DNA of 64,000 bases from Bradyrhizobium sp. 21 (lineage in GTDB: Bacteria; Pseudomonadota; Alphaproteobacteria; Rhizobiales; Xanthobacteraceae), in NCBI RefSeq assembly GCF_023073335.1, contig NZ_JADPJG010000035.1, forward strand, positions 639,879 to 703,878, written 5' to 3'. Within the stretch, counting starts at the first letter, position 1; each line of letters opens with the position of its first letter. Positions 8,959 through 16,962 of this stretch are shown piece after piece. The notes under the pieces were generated by a model. The model made no database searches and was not told the DNA's origin. It saw nothing but the letters and a program-made list of their open reading frames with translations. Position numbers and translations under genes: made by a program.

Positions 8959-9078
8959 GTCGTCCCGGCGAAGGCCGGGACCCATACGCCGGGTGGGAAT
9001 TGTGGTGCGAGATGGTCATGACCAATCTTCGCCAAACTTAATTCTGTGGTTATGGGTCCCGGCCTCCGCCGGGACGAC
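8959..9078 (-). repeat. Family A palindromic repeat, copy 3 (reverse)
   Basis: Ends GTCGTCCCGGCGAAGGCCGG and CCGGCCTCCGCCGGGACGAC. The core reads TCTTCGCCAAACTTAATTCT then GTGGTTATGGG, the reverse of copy 1. It fills the gap between the convergent MarR and CoA-ligase genes. Confidence 0.87.
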
Positions 9079-9104
9079 ACGGAGAATGCAGCTACGCCGT
9101 CCCC

Positions 9105-10718
9105 TCACATCCGCAACAACGCCTGCCGATCGATCTTCCCCGTCCCCGTCTTCGGCAGCTCGTCGATGAAGATCACCTCGCGCGGATATTTGTAGGGCAG
9201 CAGCTTGCCCTTGACGTAGTCCTGTAGCCGCCGCGTCGCTTCGCCCTGGTCGGCCGTGCGGCTGTTCATCACCACCACCGCCTTCAGCGTCATACGGCGA
9301 TCCGGCAGCTCGGCCGCGAACACCGCGCATTCGCGGATATCGGGGTGGTCGGCGAGGCACAGCTCGACCTCGAGCGGGTAGACCCACTGGCCGGAGATCT
9401 TGATGAGATCGTCGGCGCGGCCGCGGAAGAAGTGGAAGCCGTCGGCATCGCGGACGAAGCGGTCGCCGGTATAGATCCAGCCGCCCTGCCGAATCGTCTC
9501 GGCGGATTTGTCCGGCCGGTTCCAGTACAGCGGCGTGTTGGAATCGCCGCGCACCCACAAGATGCCTTCCTCCTCATCGGCGACGTCGCGGCCGTCCTTG
9601 TCGCGCAGCGCCACCTCGTAGCCGGGCACGCGCAAGCCGGCGGCGCCGAGCTTCTTCCGCTCGGGGCGGTTGGAGAGATAGATGTGCAGCACCTCGGTCG
9701 AGCCGAGGCCTTCGACGATCTCGAGCCCGGTGAGCGTCTTCCAGCCGTTGAAGACTTCGGCCGAGAGCACCTCGGCGGCAGAGAGCGCCATGCGCAGCGA
9801 CGAGAAGTCGGTTTTGTCGGCTCCCCCGGCCTTGGTCAGCGACGTGTAGAGCGTCGGCAGGCCGAAGAAGACCGTCGGCTTGTACTGCTCGGTCGCCGCG
9901 AAGATCGCCGCGGGCTTCGGCTGGCCCGGCAACAGCAGCGTCGTCGCGCCGGCCGAGAACGGGAAGGTGATCGAGTTGCCAAAGCCATAGGCGAAGAAGA
10001 TTTTTGGCACCGAGAAGCAGATGTCATCCGGCGTCAGCTTCAAGACGTTCTGCGCGAATGCGACCTCGCTATAGGCCATGTCGTGCTGGAGATGCACGAT
10101 GCCCTTCGGTCGGCCGGTCGATCCGGACGAGTACATCCAGAACGCCAATTCGTTGCGGTGCGTGGCGGCCTCCGCGAGCTCGGTCGGAAATTGCGGGAGC
10201 CAGCCGGCGGCAGAGAGGGCGTTCGGCGCAGCGTGATCGCCCACCGCGCCATTGACGACGATCAGCGTGCACAAGCCGGTGTCCCTGCAGGCCTCCGCAT
10301 TGAAGCGAGGGCAGAATTCGGACTCGGTCACCGCAACAGCCGCGCCGGAATCGGCGAGATAGAACTGCAGCAAATCCGGCGGCGTCAGCGTGTTGATCAG
10401 CAGCGGCACGAAGCCCGCGCGCACCGCGCCGAAGAACGCGGCCGGATAGGCCGGCGTGTCGTCGAGGAACAAGAGCACGCGATCGCCGCGCTTCAGGCCG
10501 AGCGAGGCAAAACCGTTCCCCCAGCGGCAAGCTTCCGCGCAGATTTCGGCATAGGTCCGCGTGCCCGCGGGACCGATGAGCGCGAGCTTATCGCCGCGGC
10601 CTTTGCCCAGATTGTCGAACAGCGCGCGGCTGGCGTTGTAGACCTGCGGAACGGAAAAGCCGATCTCGCGCGCGCCCGCGCAGTCGGCGGGCACCTGGTC
10701 GTGAATCTGGTCGCTCAC
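9105..10718 (-). CDS. Aromatic acid-CoA ligase, benzoate-CoA ligase family
   Basis: A 537-residue AMP-forming acyl-CoA synthetase that would activate an aromatic acid to its CoA thioester. Motifs in order: the phosphate-binding loop MYSSGSTGRPKGIVH (about residue 200), GWIYTGDRF, the hinge region KISGQWVYPLEVE, and the catalytic lysine in KTGTGKIDR near the C-terminus. The start is GTG, overlapping the stop of the upstream monooxygenase gene by four bases (GTGA). With the hydroxylase and gentisate dioxygenase it suggests salicylate or a hydroxybenzoate as substrate. Benzoate or anthranilate cannot be excluded. Confidence 0.88.
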   Translation of the reverse strand: MSDQIHDQVPADCAGAREIGFSVPQVYNASRALFDNLGKGRGDKLALIGPAGTRTYAEICAEACRWGNGFASLGLKRGDRVLLFLDDTPAYPAAFFGAVRAGFVPLLINTLTPPDLLQFYLADSGAAVAVTESEFCPRFNAEACRDTGLCTLIVVNGAVGDHAAPNALSAAGWLPQFPTELAEAATHRNELAFWMYSSGSTGRPKGIVHLQHDMAYSEVAFAQNVLKLTPDDICFSVPKIFFAYGFGNSITFPFSAGATTLLLPGQPKPAAIFAATEQYKPTVFFGLPTLYTSLTKAGGADKTDFSSLRMALSAAEVLSAEVFNGWKTLTGLEIVEGLGSTEVLHIYLSNRPERKKLGAAGLRVPGYEVALRDKDGRDVADEEEGILWVRGDSNTPLYWNRPDKSAETIRQGGWIYTGDRFVRDADGFHFFRGRADDLIKISGQWVYPLEVELCLADHPDIRECAVFAAELPDRRMTLKAVVVMNSRTADQGEATRRLQDYVKGKLLPYKYPREVIFIDELPKTGTGKIDRQALLRM

Positions 10719-11854
10719 GCCTCATCTCCCCCGTTCTTGGCGGCTTCGTAGCGCGCCATGAAGGCCGGCGACATCGCGCGCAGGCGGGAGTCGTCGATGC
10801 GGCCGGAGCGGGTGATGTAGCTATAGGCAAAGTCCATCAGGCCCTGCTGCATGTGCTGAGCAAAGTGCTCGTACCAGAAAGCGCTGGTCCGCGCGGCGTT
10901 GACGAGCTTCTGCACCACCGGCTTTCGCGCGGCCTGGTAGCGATGCAGGGCCGTCGAAAGATGCGCGTCCGATTCCAGCGCCTTGACCAGCGCGATGGCG
11001 TCCTCGATCGCGAGCCGCGTGCCCGAGCCGATCGAGAAATGCGCCGAGTGCAGGGCATCGCCGAGCAGCACCATGTTCTTGAACGACCAGTGCTCGTTCC
11101 AGACCCAGGGAAAATTGCGCCAGACCGATTTGTTGGAGACCAGCGAGCGGCCGCCGAGCGTGTCGGCGAACACCTCCTCGCAGACACCTTTGGACTGCTC
11201 CACGTCCTTGTAGGCGAAACCGTAGGCCTGCCACGTCGCATGATCGCATTCGACCAGGAAGGTGCTCATGGTCGGCGAGTAGCGGTAGTGATGGGCGTTG
11301 AAGACACCGCGGTCGGTCTTGACGAAGGTCTGCGACAGCGTGTCGAAGCGCTTCGAGGTGCCGTACCAGACGAACTTGTTGGAGGAGTAGGACAGCGACG
11401 TCCCGAAATCGCCTTCGAAGGCACGCCGCACCGGTGAGTTCAGCCCGTCGGCGGCGACGATCAAATCGTGGCCATTGAGCTGGTCGATCGCATGGATCTG
11501 CGTGTCGAAGCGCGGCGTGACGCCGGCATCGAGCGCGCGCTGCTGCAGGAACTGCAAGAGCTCGAGCCGCCCGATCGAGGAGAAGCCGACGCCATCGATG
11601 GCGACGCTGTCGCCGCCCAGGCTCAGCGTGATGTTCTCCCAGCTCTCCATATGCGGCGCGATCGCATCGACCGTCTCGGGGTCGTCCGCGCGCAGGAATT
11701 CCAGCGCCTGGTCGGAGAACACGACGCCAAAGCCCCAGGTCGCGTCGGCCGGGTTCTGTTCGAACAGGTCGACCTGATCCTCGGGGTGACGCTTCTTCCA
11801 GAGATAGGCGAAGTAGAGCCCACCGGGCCCCCCGCCAATCACGGCGATCCGCAA
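10715..11854 (-). CDS. FAD monooxygenase, salicylyl-CoA 5-hydroxylase-like
   Basis: A 379-residue flavin hydroxylase. It has the N-terminal FAD motif IGGGPGGLYFAYLWKKRHP and the second FAD motif LLGDALHSAHFSIGSGTRLA. The overall look is that of the hydroxylase half of 2-aminobenzoyl-CoA monooxygenase and of salicylyl-CoA 5-hydroxylase. It would hydroxylate a CoA-bound ring, for example salicylyl-CoA to gentisyl-CoA. The fused C-terminal Old-Yellow-Enzyme domain of the long relatives is absent. The start is TTG with a strong AGGGAGG site six bases upstream. A motif shared with the dioxygenase promoter lies just upstream. Confidence 0.82.
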   Translation of the reverse strand: MRIAVIGGGPGGLYFAYLWKKRHPEDQVDLFEQNPADATWGFGVVFSDQALEFLRADDPETVDAIAPHMESWENITLSLGGDSVAIDGVGFSSIGRLELLQFLQQRALDAGVTPRFDTQIHAIDQLNGHDLIVAADGLNSPVRRAFEGDFGTSLSYSSNKFVWYGTSKRFDTLSQTFVKTDRGVFNAHHYRYSPTMSTFLVECDHATWQAYGFAYKDVEQSKGVCEEVFADTLGGRSLVSNKSVWRNFPWVWNEHWSFKNMVLLGDALHSAHFSIGSGTRLAIEDAIALVKALESDAHLSTALHRYQAARKPVVQKLVNAARTSAFWYEHFAQHMQQGLMDFAYSYITRSGRIDDSRLRAMSPAFMARYEAAKNGGDEA

Positions 11855-11868
11855 ATTCTGCCTCCCTA

Positions 11869-11893
11869 ATTGACAGTATACTTACTATCTAGG
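11869..11893. promoter_or_regulatory. 25-bp motif, probable MarR operator, site 2
   Basis: ATTGACAGTATACTTAC + T + ATCTAGG, 24 of 25 bases identical to 7726-7750. It lies 15-39 bases before the TTG start of the hydroxylase gene. On the minus strand TATACT (11880-11875) is a good -10, with TTAGGC 17 bases upstream as a weak -35. The short leader places the motif on the promoter, as expected for repression. Confidence 0.6.
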
Positions 11894-11964
11894 GGTAGCC
11901 TAATGTGCTCCGGCCTGCCGCGCCAGCGGAATTATCGCCAGCGCCAGGCGCGCCGAAACTCACG

Positions 11965-11993
11965 TTCGGACACGCGTTTGGCGCGTGTCCGAA
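11965..11993. repeat. Perfect 12-bp hairpin
   Basis: TTCGGACACGCG, loop TTTGG, then the exact complement. It lies between the start of the hydroxylase gene and the end of the small secreted-protein gene. There is no T-run, so it is not a classical terminator for either strand. It could be a dispersed palindrome or a roadblock protecting the operator region. Confidence 0.6.
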
Positions 11994-12046
11994 GCAGTGA
12001 CATTGCGAAGCATAGCCAAACCACGCGGGCTTGGCCATCCGCACCG

Positions 12047-12262
12047 TCAGACGCAGCGCTTCACGTAGACGCCGTTCACCAACACCCTGGTACAGCGGAC
12101 CACAGGAACCGGCTTGCGGACAACGACGGCCCCGTTCGGCCCGGCACAGCCGGCGCGATAGACGCCGCGGGCGCACACCACCGCATTGGCATCGGTGGTC
12201 TCAAACGTCATGGTGGCCGCGAAGGCGAAGAGAGCAGAAGCGATAAGCAGGAAGGCGCGCAT
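12047..12262 (-). CDS. Small secreted cysteine-containing protein
   Basis: A 71-residue product from the ATG at 12262. A signal peptide (MRAFLLIASALFAFAATMTF) precedes a mature part of about 45 residues with four cysteines (VVCARGVYRAGCAG ... VVRCTRV ... KRCV). The spacing would allow two disulfides. I do not recognise a named family; similar tiny exported proteins are common in Bradyrhizobium. It has no operon partner. Confidence 0.7.
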   Translation of the reverse strand: MRAFLLIASALFAFAATMTFETTDANAVVCARGVYRAGCAGPNGAVVVRKPVPVVRCTRVLVNGVYVKRCV

Positions 12263-12393
12263 GTCGTTCTCCGGTCTTGTCGTGATTGAAATCGGATATC
12301 GCAAAAGGTCTGTCGTTGCAGGCCGCGCGAAAATTCATCTACGCGCGCCGCCGAATTTCGAAGCGCGCGATGGCGCGTGAGTTGCGTGCTGCC

Positions 12394-13191
12394 CTAACGC
12401 GCCGCGAACGGTGCCAGCACGTCTTTGCAGGCGGGCGACAGCGCCGCCGCATTGCTGGCGACGCATTGCACGATACGACCGCCGCCGGGTGCGACGCCGG
12501 CGCAGAGCGTGCGGATGTCGGCGCCGCAGGCGGACCGCACGATGAACAGCTCTTCGCGCGGCCGCAGCGGGCGCAGAACGATCACGGTGGGCGCAGCCGC
12601 CGGTGCGGCAGCCGCCGGAGCTGCGCCCGCAGGCGCTGCCGTTGCTGCTGCGTTGCCACCGCCCGCCGCGGCGCTCACGGCCTTCTCGCAGGCCGGCGAA
12701 ACCTTCGCCTTGTTCTTCTCGAGGCATTCGAGGGCGGGGGCGCCGCCCGGCGGCACGCTGGCGCACACTTTTGGATAATCGGCGCGGCACGCGCTCTTGA
12801 CCGCAGCGACCTGCGCGCTGCTCGGCTGCTTTGCGGCGGCGGCTTTCGGAGCGGTTGCGGCCGCCGGCTTCGGCTCAGCTTCCGTCTTTGCCGGTTCGGA
12901 TTTGGCGGGTGCCGCTTCAGTCTTCGGCGCCGCAGCGGGCTCGACCGCGCGCACCGCGGTCTGGCATCCCGATGACAGGCTGGACATGTTCTTCTGCAGG
13001 CATTGATACGCCTCCACACCACCGGGCGTGACGCTCGAGCAGTGCGCCATGAAGTCCGAGCGGCATGCGGAGCGGATGGCGCTCTTCTGCGCCTCGGTGG
13101 GGGCTTGCGCGAACGCGCCTGTTGCAGTTGCGAACAGAGTTGCCGCCAGCAACGCCGAGCGCGTTGATACATGTTTCAACGTGTTGAACAT
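12394..13191 (-). CDS. Secreted protein with three cysteine-rich repeats
   Basis: About 265 residues from the ATG at 13191, with a signal peptide ending AFA. Three repeats of about 40 residues follow the pattern SACxxDxxxxCxxVxPGGxxxxxCLxxNxxxLSxxCxxAV, at about residues 28-70, 115-155 and 215-255. Ala/Pro/Lys-rich linkers (AAAPKTEAAPAKSEPAKTEA) separate them. The repeat resembles the cysteine-rich repeat of Golgi apparatus protein 1 (PF00839). Function in bacteria is not established. The location is probably periplasmic. Confidence 0.78.
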   Translation of the reverse strand: MFNTLKHVSTRSALLAATLFATATGAFAQAPTEAQKSAIRSACRSDFMAHCSSVTPGGVEAYQCLQKNMSSLSSGCQTAVRAVEPAAAPKTEAAPAKSEPAKTEAEPKPAAATAPKAAAAKQPSSAQVAAVKSACRADYPKVCASVPPGGAPALECLEKNKAKVSPACEKAVSAAAGGGNAAATAAPAGAAPAAAAPAAAPTVIVLRPLRPREELFIVRSACGADIRTLCAGVAPGGGRIVQCVASNAAALSPACKDVLAPFAAR

Positions 13192-13343
13192 CTGAATGAA
13201 TTCCTGCCCTGTCGGTAATGCCGACGATATTTTAAATGTGATGCAAACAATCGTCGCGGGTGATGCCGCGCGCGGCATCATTGGCCGCTTCGACCTCAAC
13301 CGCAAGTAGATTATGCCTTGGTAATTGCGACGTAACTACGTCG

Positions 13344-14345
13344 TCAGAGCCGGACCATGCGCTTGCCGCGGTTCTCGCCCGCAAGCAATCCGATCAGCGC
13401 TTTGGGCGTGTTTTGCAATCCATCGATGATGTCTTCCTGCACCTTCAACTTGCCGGACTTGACCCAGCCTTGGAGGTCGGCGAGTGCGCGCGCACTGTCC
13501 TTCATGTAGTCCATCACGATAAAACCCTGCATGACGAGCCGCTTCACCACGATCAGCCCCGGCACGCCGCGCGGGCCGTGCGCGGAGGGAGCGCCGTCAT
13601 ATTGCGAGATCGCGCCGCAACAGGCGATGCGTCCGTAATTGTTCATCTGCGGCAGGCAGGCTTCCAGAATGTCGCCGCCGACATTGTCGAAATAGACGTC
13701 GATGCCCTTCGGGGCGGCCGCGCGCAGCGCCTTGAATACCGCACCGTCCTTGTAGTCCACGGCCGCGTCGAAGCCGAGCTCGGCGGTCAGCCAGTTGCAC
13801 TTGTCGGCGCCGCCGGCGATGCCGATCACGCGGCATCCTTTGATCTTGGCGATCTGCCCGACGATCGAGCCGACCGAACCTGCGGCTGCGGACACGACGA
13901 CCGTCTCGCCCTCCCGGGGCTTGCCGATCTCCAGCAGGCCGAAATAGGCGGTGAGGCCGGCGATGCCGAACACGCTGAGCAGATGCGTCATGGGTTCGAG
14001 CTTCGGCATCTTCGTGAGATGTCTTGCCGGCACTGCGGCATATTCCTGCCAGCCGGTGTCGCCGAACACGATGTCGCCGGGCGCAAGCTCCGGCGCCTTC
14101 GAACTGACGACCTCGGCAATGGCGCCGCCGGCCATCACGCTGTTGGCCTCGACGGCGGATCGATAGGTCGCCCCGTGCATCCAGGCGCGGTTGGCGGCAT
14201 CGAGCGAGATGTAACGCACGCGCAGCAAGGCCTCGCCGTCCTTCGGCTCCGGCATCGCACCCTCGACCATCTTGAAGTGCTCGGGACCGAGCTTGCCGCT
14301 GGGCTTTTCTACCAGAAGAATCTGACGATTGATGCTGCCGCTCAT
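13344..14345 (-). CDS. NADP-dependent oxidoreductase, MDR family (PTGR/curcumin reductase-like)
   Basis: A 333-residue zinc-free medium-chain reductase. The N-terminal GroES-like part (RQILLVEKPSGKLGPEHF) is followed by a Rossmann cofactor segment (VVVSAAAGSVGSIVGQIAKI). The motif GGADKC, in which the lysine would contact the NADPH phosphate, points to NADP. Relatives reduce the double bond of alpha,beta-unsaturated ketones. It stands alone between a secreted protein and a divergent symporter. The physiological substrate is unknown. Confidence 0.87.
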   Translation of the reverse strand: MSGSINRQILLVEKPSGKLGPEHFKMVEGAMPEPKDGEALLRVRYISLDAANRAWMHGATYRSAVEANSVMAGGAIAEVVSSKAPELAPGDIVFGDTGWQEYAAVPARHLTKMPKLEPMTHLLSVFGIAGLTAYFGLLEIGKPREGETVVVSAAAGSVGSIVGQIAKIKGCRVIGIAGGADKCNWLTAELGFDAAVDYKDGAVFKALRAAAPKGIDVYFDNVGGDILEACLPQMNNYGRIACCGAISQYDGAPSAHGPRGVPGLIVVKRLVMQGFIVMDYMKDSARALADLQGWVKSGKLKVQEDIIDGLQNTPKALIGLLAGENRGKRMVRL

Positions 14346-14555
14346 GGCGTTTCCTCCTCCGTTGTTTGACGATTATTGATGCAGCCGTCGCAAAGAAAAC
14401 GTGCAACCCGCATCCGTTGTGCGCTGCGTGAAGGCTAGATCGCGGGCGTCGGTTTCGCAACGGGAACATCCGTCCAAGCGGGCGCACGCAATGCGTGTTG
14501 CGTACTCGTCATATCTGCGACATCATGAAGCGGTCGGTGGTGTGGGGGGTCTTCA

Positions 14556-15851
14556 ATGTCGAACAGGTTTACGCAATACATTCTGGCCGCGATGGTGCTC
14601 GGCATCATCATGGGCTCCGCGATCTACAACTTCATGCCCGATACGCGCGGAGACTGGGCCTCGTCCATCAACCTGATCGCCGTGATATTCCTGCGCCTGA
14701 TCAAGATGATCATCGCGCCACTGGTGTTTGCAACCCTGGTCGGCGGTATCGCCCATATGGGTTCGGGCTCCAAGCTCGGCCGCATCTTCGCCAAGACCAT
14801 GGGCTGGTTCATCAGCGCGTCCTTCGTCTCGCTGCTGCTCGGCCTCGTGATGGTCAATTTGCTCCAGCCCGGCGCGAACTTCCCGGGCACGCTGCCTGCG
14901 GCGGGGCAGTCGACCGGCCTGCCGGTGTCGGCCTTCTCGATCGAGAAATTCCTGACCCATCTGATCCCGACCTCGATCGCGGACGCGATGGCGCAGAATG
15001 AGATTTTGCAGATCGTGATCTTCGCCGTGTTCTTCTCGGTGGCGATGGGCTCGATGCCCGAGCGCTCCAAGCCGATCCTGGCGCTGATCGACGATATCGG
15101 CCACATCATGCTCAAGGTGACCAGCTATGTGATGCTGTTCGCGCCGATCGCAGTGTGGGCCGCCATCACCGCGACCGTGGCCAAGAACGGCCTGCTGGTG
15201 CTCTGGAAGCTGATCGTCTTCATGGGCGGCTTCTATCTCTCGCTCATGATCCTGTGGGCTATCCTGGTGGTCGTGGGCTTCGTCGTGATAGGGCCGCGCT
15301 ACAGCCATCTGTTGAAGCTGATCCGCGAGCCGCTGATGATCGCGTTCTCCACCGCGAGTTCTGAAGCGGCCTACCCGAAGACGCTGGAGGGACTGAACAA
15401 GTTCGGCGCCTCGTCGCGGATCTCGAGCTTCGTGCTGCCGCTCGGCTATTCCTTCAATCTCGACGGCACGATGATGTACTGCACCTTCGCCAGCATCTTC
15501 ATCGCGCAGACCTATCACATCGAGATGTCGCTCTCGACGCAGCTTGCGATGCTGGCAACCCTGATGATCACCTCGAAGGGCGTCGCCGGCGTGCCGCGCG
15601 CCTCCCTCGTCGTGATCGCCTCGACGCTGTCGCAGTTCGGCATCCCCGAGGCGGGCCTGCTGATGATCATGGGCATCGACACCTTCCTCGACATGGGCCG
15701 CAGCGCCACCAACGTGATCGGCAACACGCTGGCGACCTCGGTCGTGGCCAAGTGGGAAGGCGAGCTCGGGCCCGAGCACGAGCTTGGCCCGAGCGACGCC
15801 GTGCCGGGGGACATGATCCCCGGCGAAGTGCCTGCGATGGCCGGCCATTGA
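14556..15851 (+). CDS. Dicarboxylate/amino acid:cation symporter (DctA/GltP family)
   Basis: A 431-residue inner-membrane carrier with about eight hydrophobic segments and the family's re-entrant-loop and substrate-site motifs (STASSEAAYPKTLEGL, YSFNLDGTMMYCTFASIF, DTFLDMGRSATNVIGN). The usual length fits. It would import C4-dicarboxylates or glutamate/aspartate with H+ or Na+. The gene for an amino-acid-binding protein starts 12 bases downstream with its own GGAG site, an unusual pairing with a secondary carrier. The C-terminal tail is acidic. Confidence 0.92.
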   Translation: MSNRFTQYILAAMVLGIIMGSAIYNFMPDTRGDWASSINLIAVIFLRLIKMIIAPLVFATLVGGIAHMGSGSKLGRIFAKTMGWFISASFVSLLLGLVMVNLLQPGANFPGTLPAAGQSTGLPVSAFSIEKFLTHLIPTSIADAMAQNEILQIVIFAVFFSVAMGSMPERSKPILALIDDIGHIMLKVTSYVMLFAPIAVWAAITATVAKNGLLVLWKLIVFMGGFYLSLMILWAILVVVGFVVIGPRYSHLLKLIREPLMIAFSTASSEAAYPKTLEGLNKFGASSRISSFVLPLGYSFNLDGTMMYCTFASIFIAQTYHIEMSLSTQLAMLATLMITSKGVAGVPRASLVVIASTLSQFGIPEAGLLMIMGIDTFLDMGRSATNVIGNTLATSVVAKWEGELGPEHELGPSDAVPGDMIPGEVPAMAGH

Positions 15852-15863
15852 TCGGAGTGCAAC

Positions 15864-16784
15864 ATGCGCCTTTCAATGGCGATATCGGGCGGCCTGTTGT
15901 TGGCAGCGTGCCTGCTGGCCACGGGTGCCTCCGCCCAGACCGGCGGCAGCGAAGGGCTTAGCCCGACGCTGTCAGCCATCAAGACTGCGCACACCGTGCG
16001 GCTCGGCTATCGCGAAAGCTCCCCGCCGTTCTCCTTCCTCGACCAGTCGGGACGCCCGATCGGCTATAGCCTCGAATTGTGCGAGGCCATCGTCGAGGAG
16101 ATCGGCGTCGAGGTCGACGATCCCAATCTGAAGATCGACTACGTCAAGGTCACCTCGGACGATCGCATCGATGCGGTGCTCCAGAACAAGATCGACCTGG
16201 AATGCGGTTCGACCACGGCCAATGCGGAGCGCGGCAAGCGTGTCGCCTTCTCGCCGCTGATGTTCGTCGCCGGCACCAAGCTGATGGTGCCGAAGGCGTC
16301 CAGCGTCCAGTCGCTGACCGATCTGAAGGGCAAGACCATCGTGGTGACGAAGGGCACCACCAACGAGCAGGCGATCCAGGCGGCCGACAAGAAGCTCTCG
16401 CTGGGGTTGAAGATCGCCGTGGGCGCCGATCACGAGCAATCGTACCAGATGCTCTTGGACGGCAAGGCCGATGCGTTCGCGACCGACGACATCCTGCTCT
16501 CCGGCCTGATCGTGCGCCACAAGGCGCAGGACAAGTTTCGCGTCACCGGCGATTATTTGTCCTACGATCCCTACGGCATCATGTTCAGAAAAGGCGAGCC
16601 GCAACTGACAGCCGTGGTCGATCGCACCTTCCGCAAGCTCGGCTCCAACCATGACCTCGTGCCGCTCTACAACAAATGGTTCATCGCGCGTATGCCGACC
16701 GGCGAAAAAATGAACGTGCCGATCTCGCTGCAGCTGGAGGAAGCCTTCAAGGCGATGGACGATTCCGCGAGCGCGAACAATTAG
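15864..16784 (+). CDS. Amino acid ABC-type substrate-binding protein (GltI-like)
   Basis: A 306-residue periplasmic protein (SBP_bac_3) with signal peptide MRLSMAISGGLLLAACLLAT. The ligand-domain start (KTAHTVRLGYRESSPPFSFL) and SLELCEAIV resemble glutamate/aspartate-binding proteins. No ABC permease or ATPase follows; the next gene is convergent. It is probably cotranscribed with the symporter at 14556. It may serve a distant ABC permease or act as a sensor; neither can be decided from the sequence. Confidence 0.88.
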   Translation: MRLSMAISGGLLLAACLLATGASAQTGGSEGLSPTLSAIKTAHTVRLGYRESSPPFSFLDQSGRPIGYSLELCEAIVEEIGVEVDDPNLKIDYVKVTSDDRIDAVLQNKIDLECGSTTANAERGKRVAFSPLMFVAGTKLMVPKASSVQSLTDLKGKTIVVTKGTTNEQAIQAADKKLSLGLKIAVGADHEQSYQMLLDGKADAFATDDILLSGLIVRHKAQDKFRVTGDYLSYDPYGIMFRKGEPQLTAVVDRTFRKLGSNHDLVPLYNKWFIARMPTGEKMNVPISLQLEEAFKAMDDSASANN

Positions 16785-16821
16785 ACAACGCTCTTCGTCG
16801 AAGGGTTGGCGGTGTAAATTC

Positions 16822-16953
16822 CGTCATCCTGAGGTGCGAGGCCCGCAATGCGAATGCATCGCGGGTCGAGCCTCGAAGGATGAAGGCTGCACTGCTGCAG
16901 CCGGGCCGTTCGCCCTCCGAGGGCCGCTGAAGAAGCGGCCGCCTCAGGGTGAC
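16822..16953. repeat. Long form of palindromic repeat family B
   Basis: Starts CGTCATCCTGAGG and ends CCTCAGGGTGACG, so the ends are inverted repeats. Internal hairpins are present (CCCGCAATGCGAATGCATCG and CGGGTC near 16851-16867). The first half matches 4678-4724. It lies between convergent genes. Confidence 0.75.
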
Positions 16954-16962
16954 GGCGATGGA

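Noticed and set aside
9345..10751. A 468-codon plus-strand frame
   Set aside because: It is antisense to the CoA-ligase gene and lacks any recognisable protein feature.
11965..11993. 12-bp hairpin as a rho-independent terminator
   Set aside because: There is no T-run on either side; kept only as a palindrome.
14553..15848. A 431-codon minus-strand frame exactly opposite the symporter
   Set aside because: It mirrors the DctA-type gene; its His/Asp/Arg/Glu-rich sequence is a codon-mirror effect.
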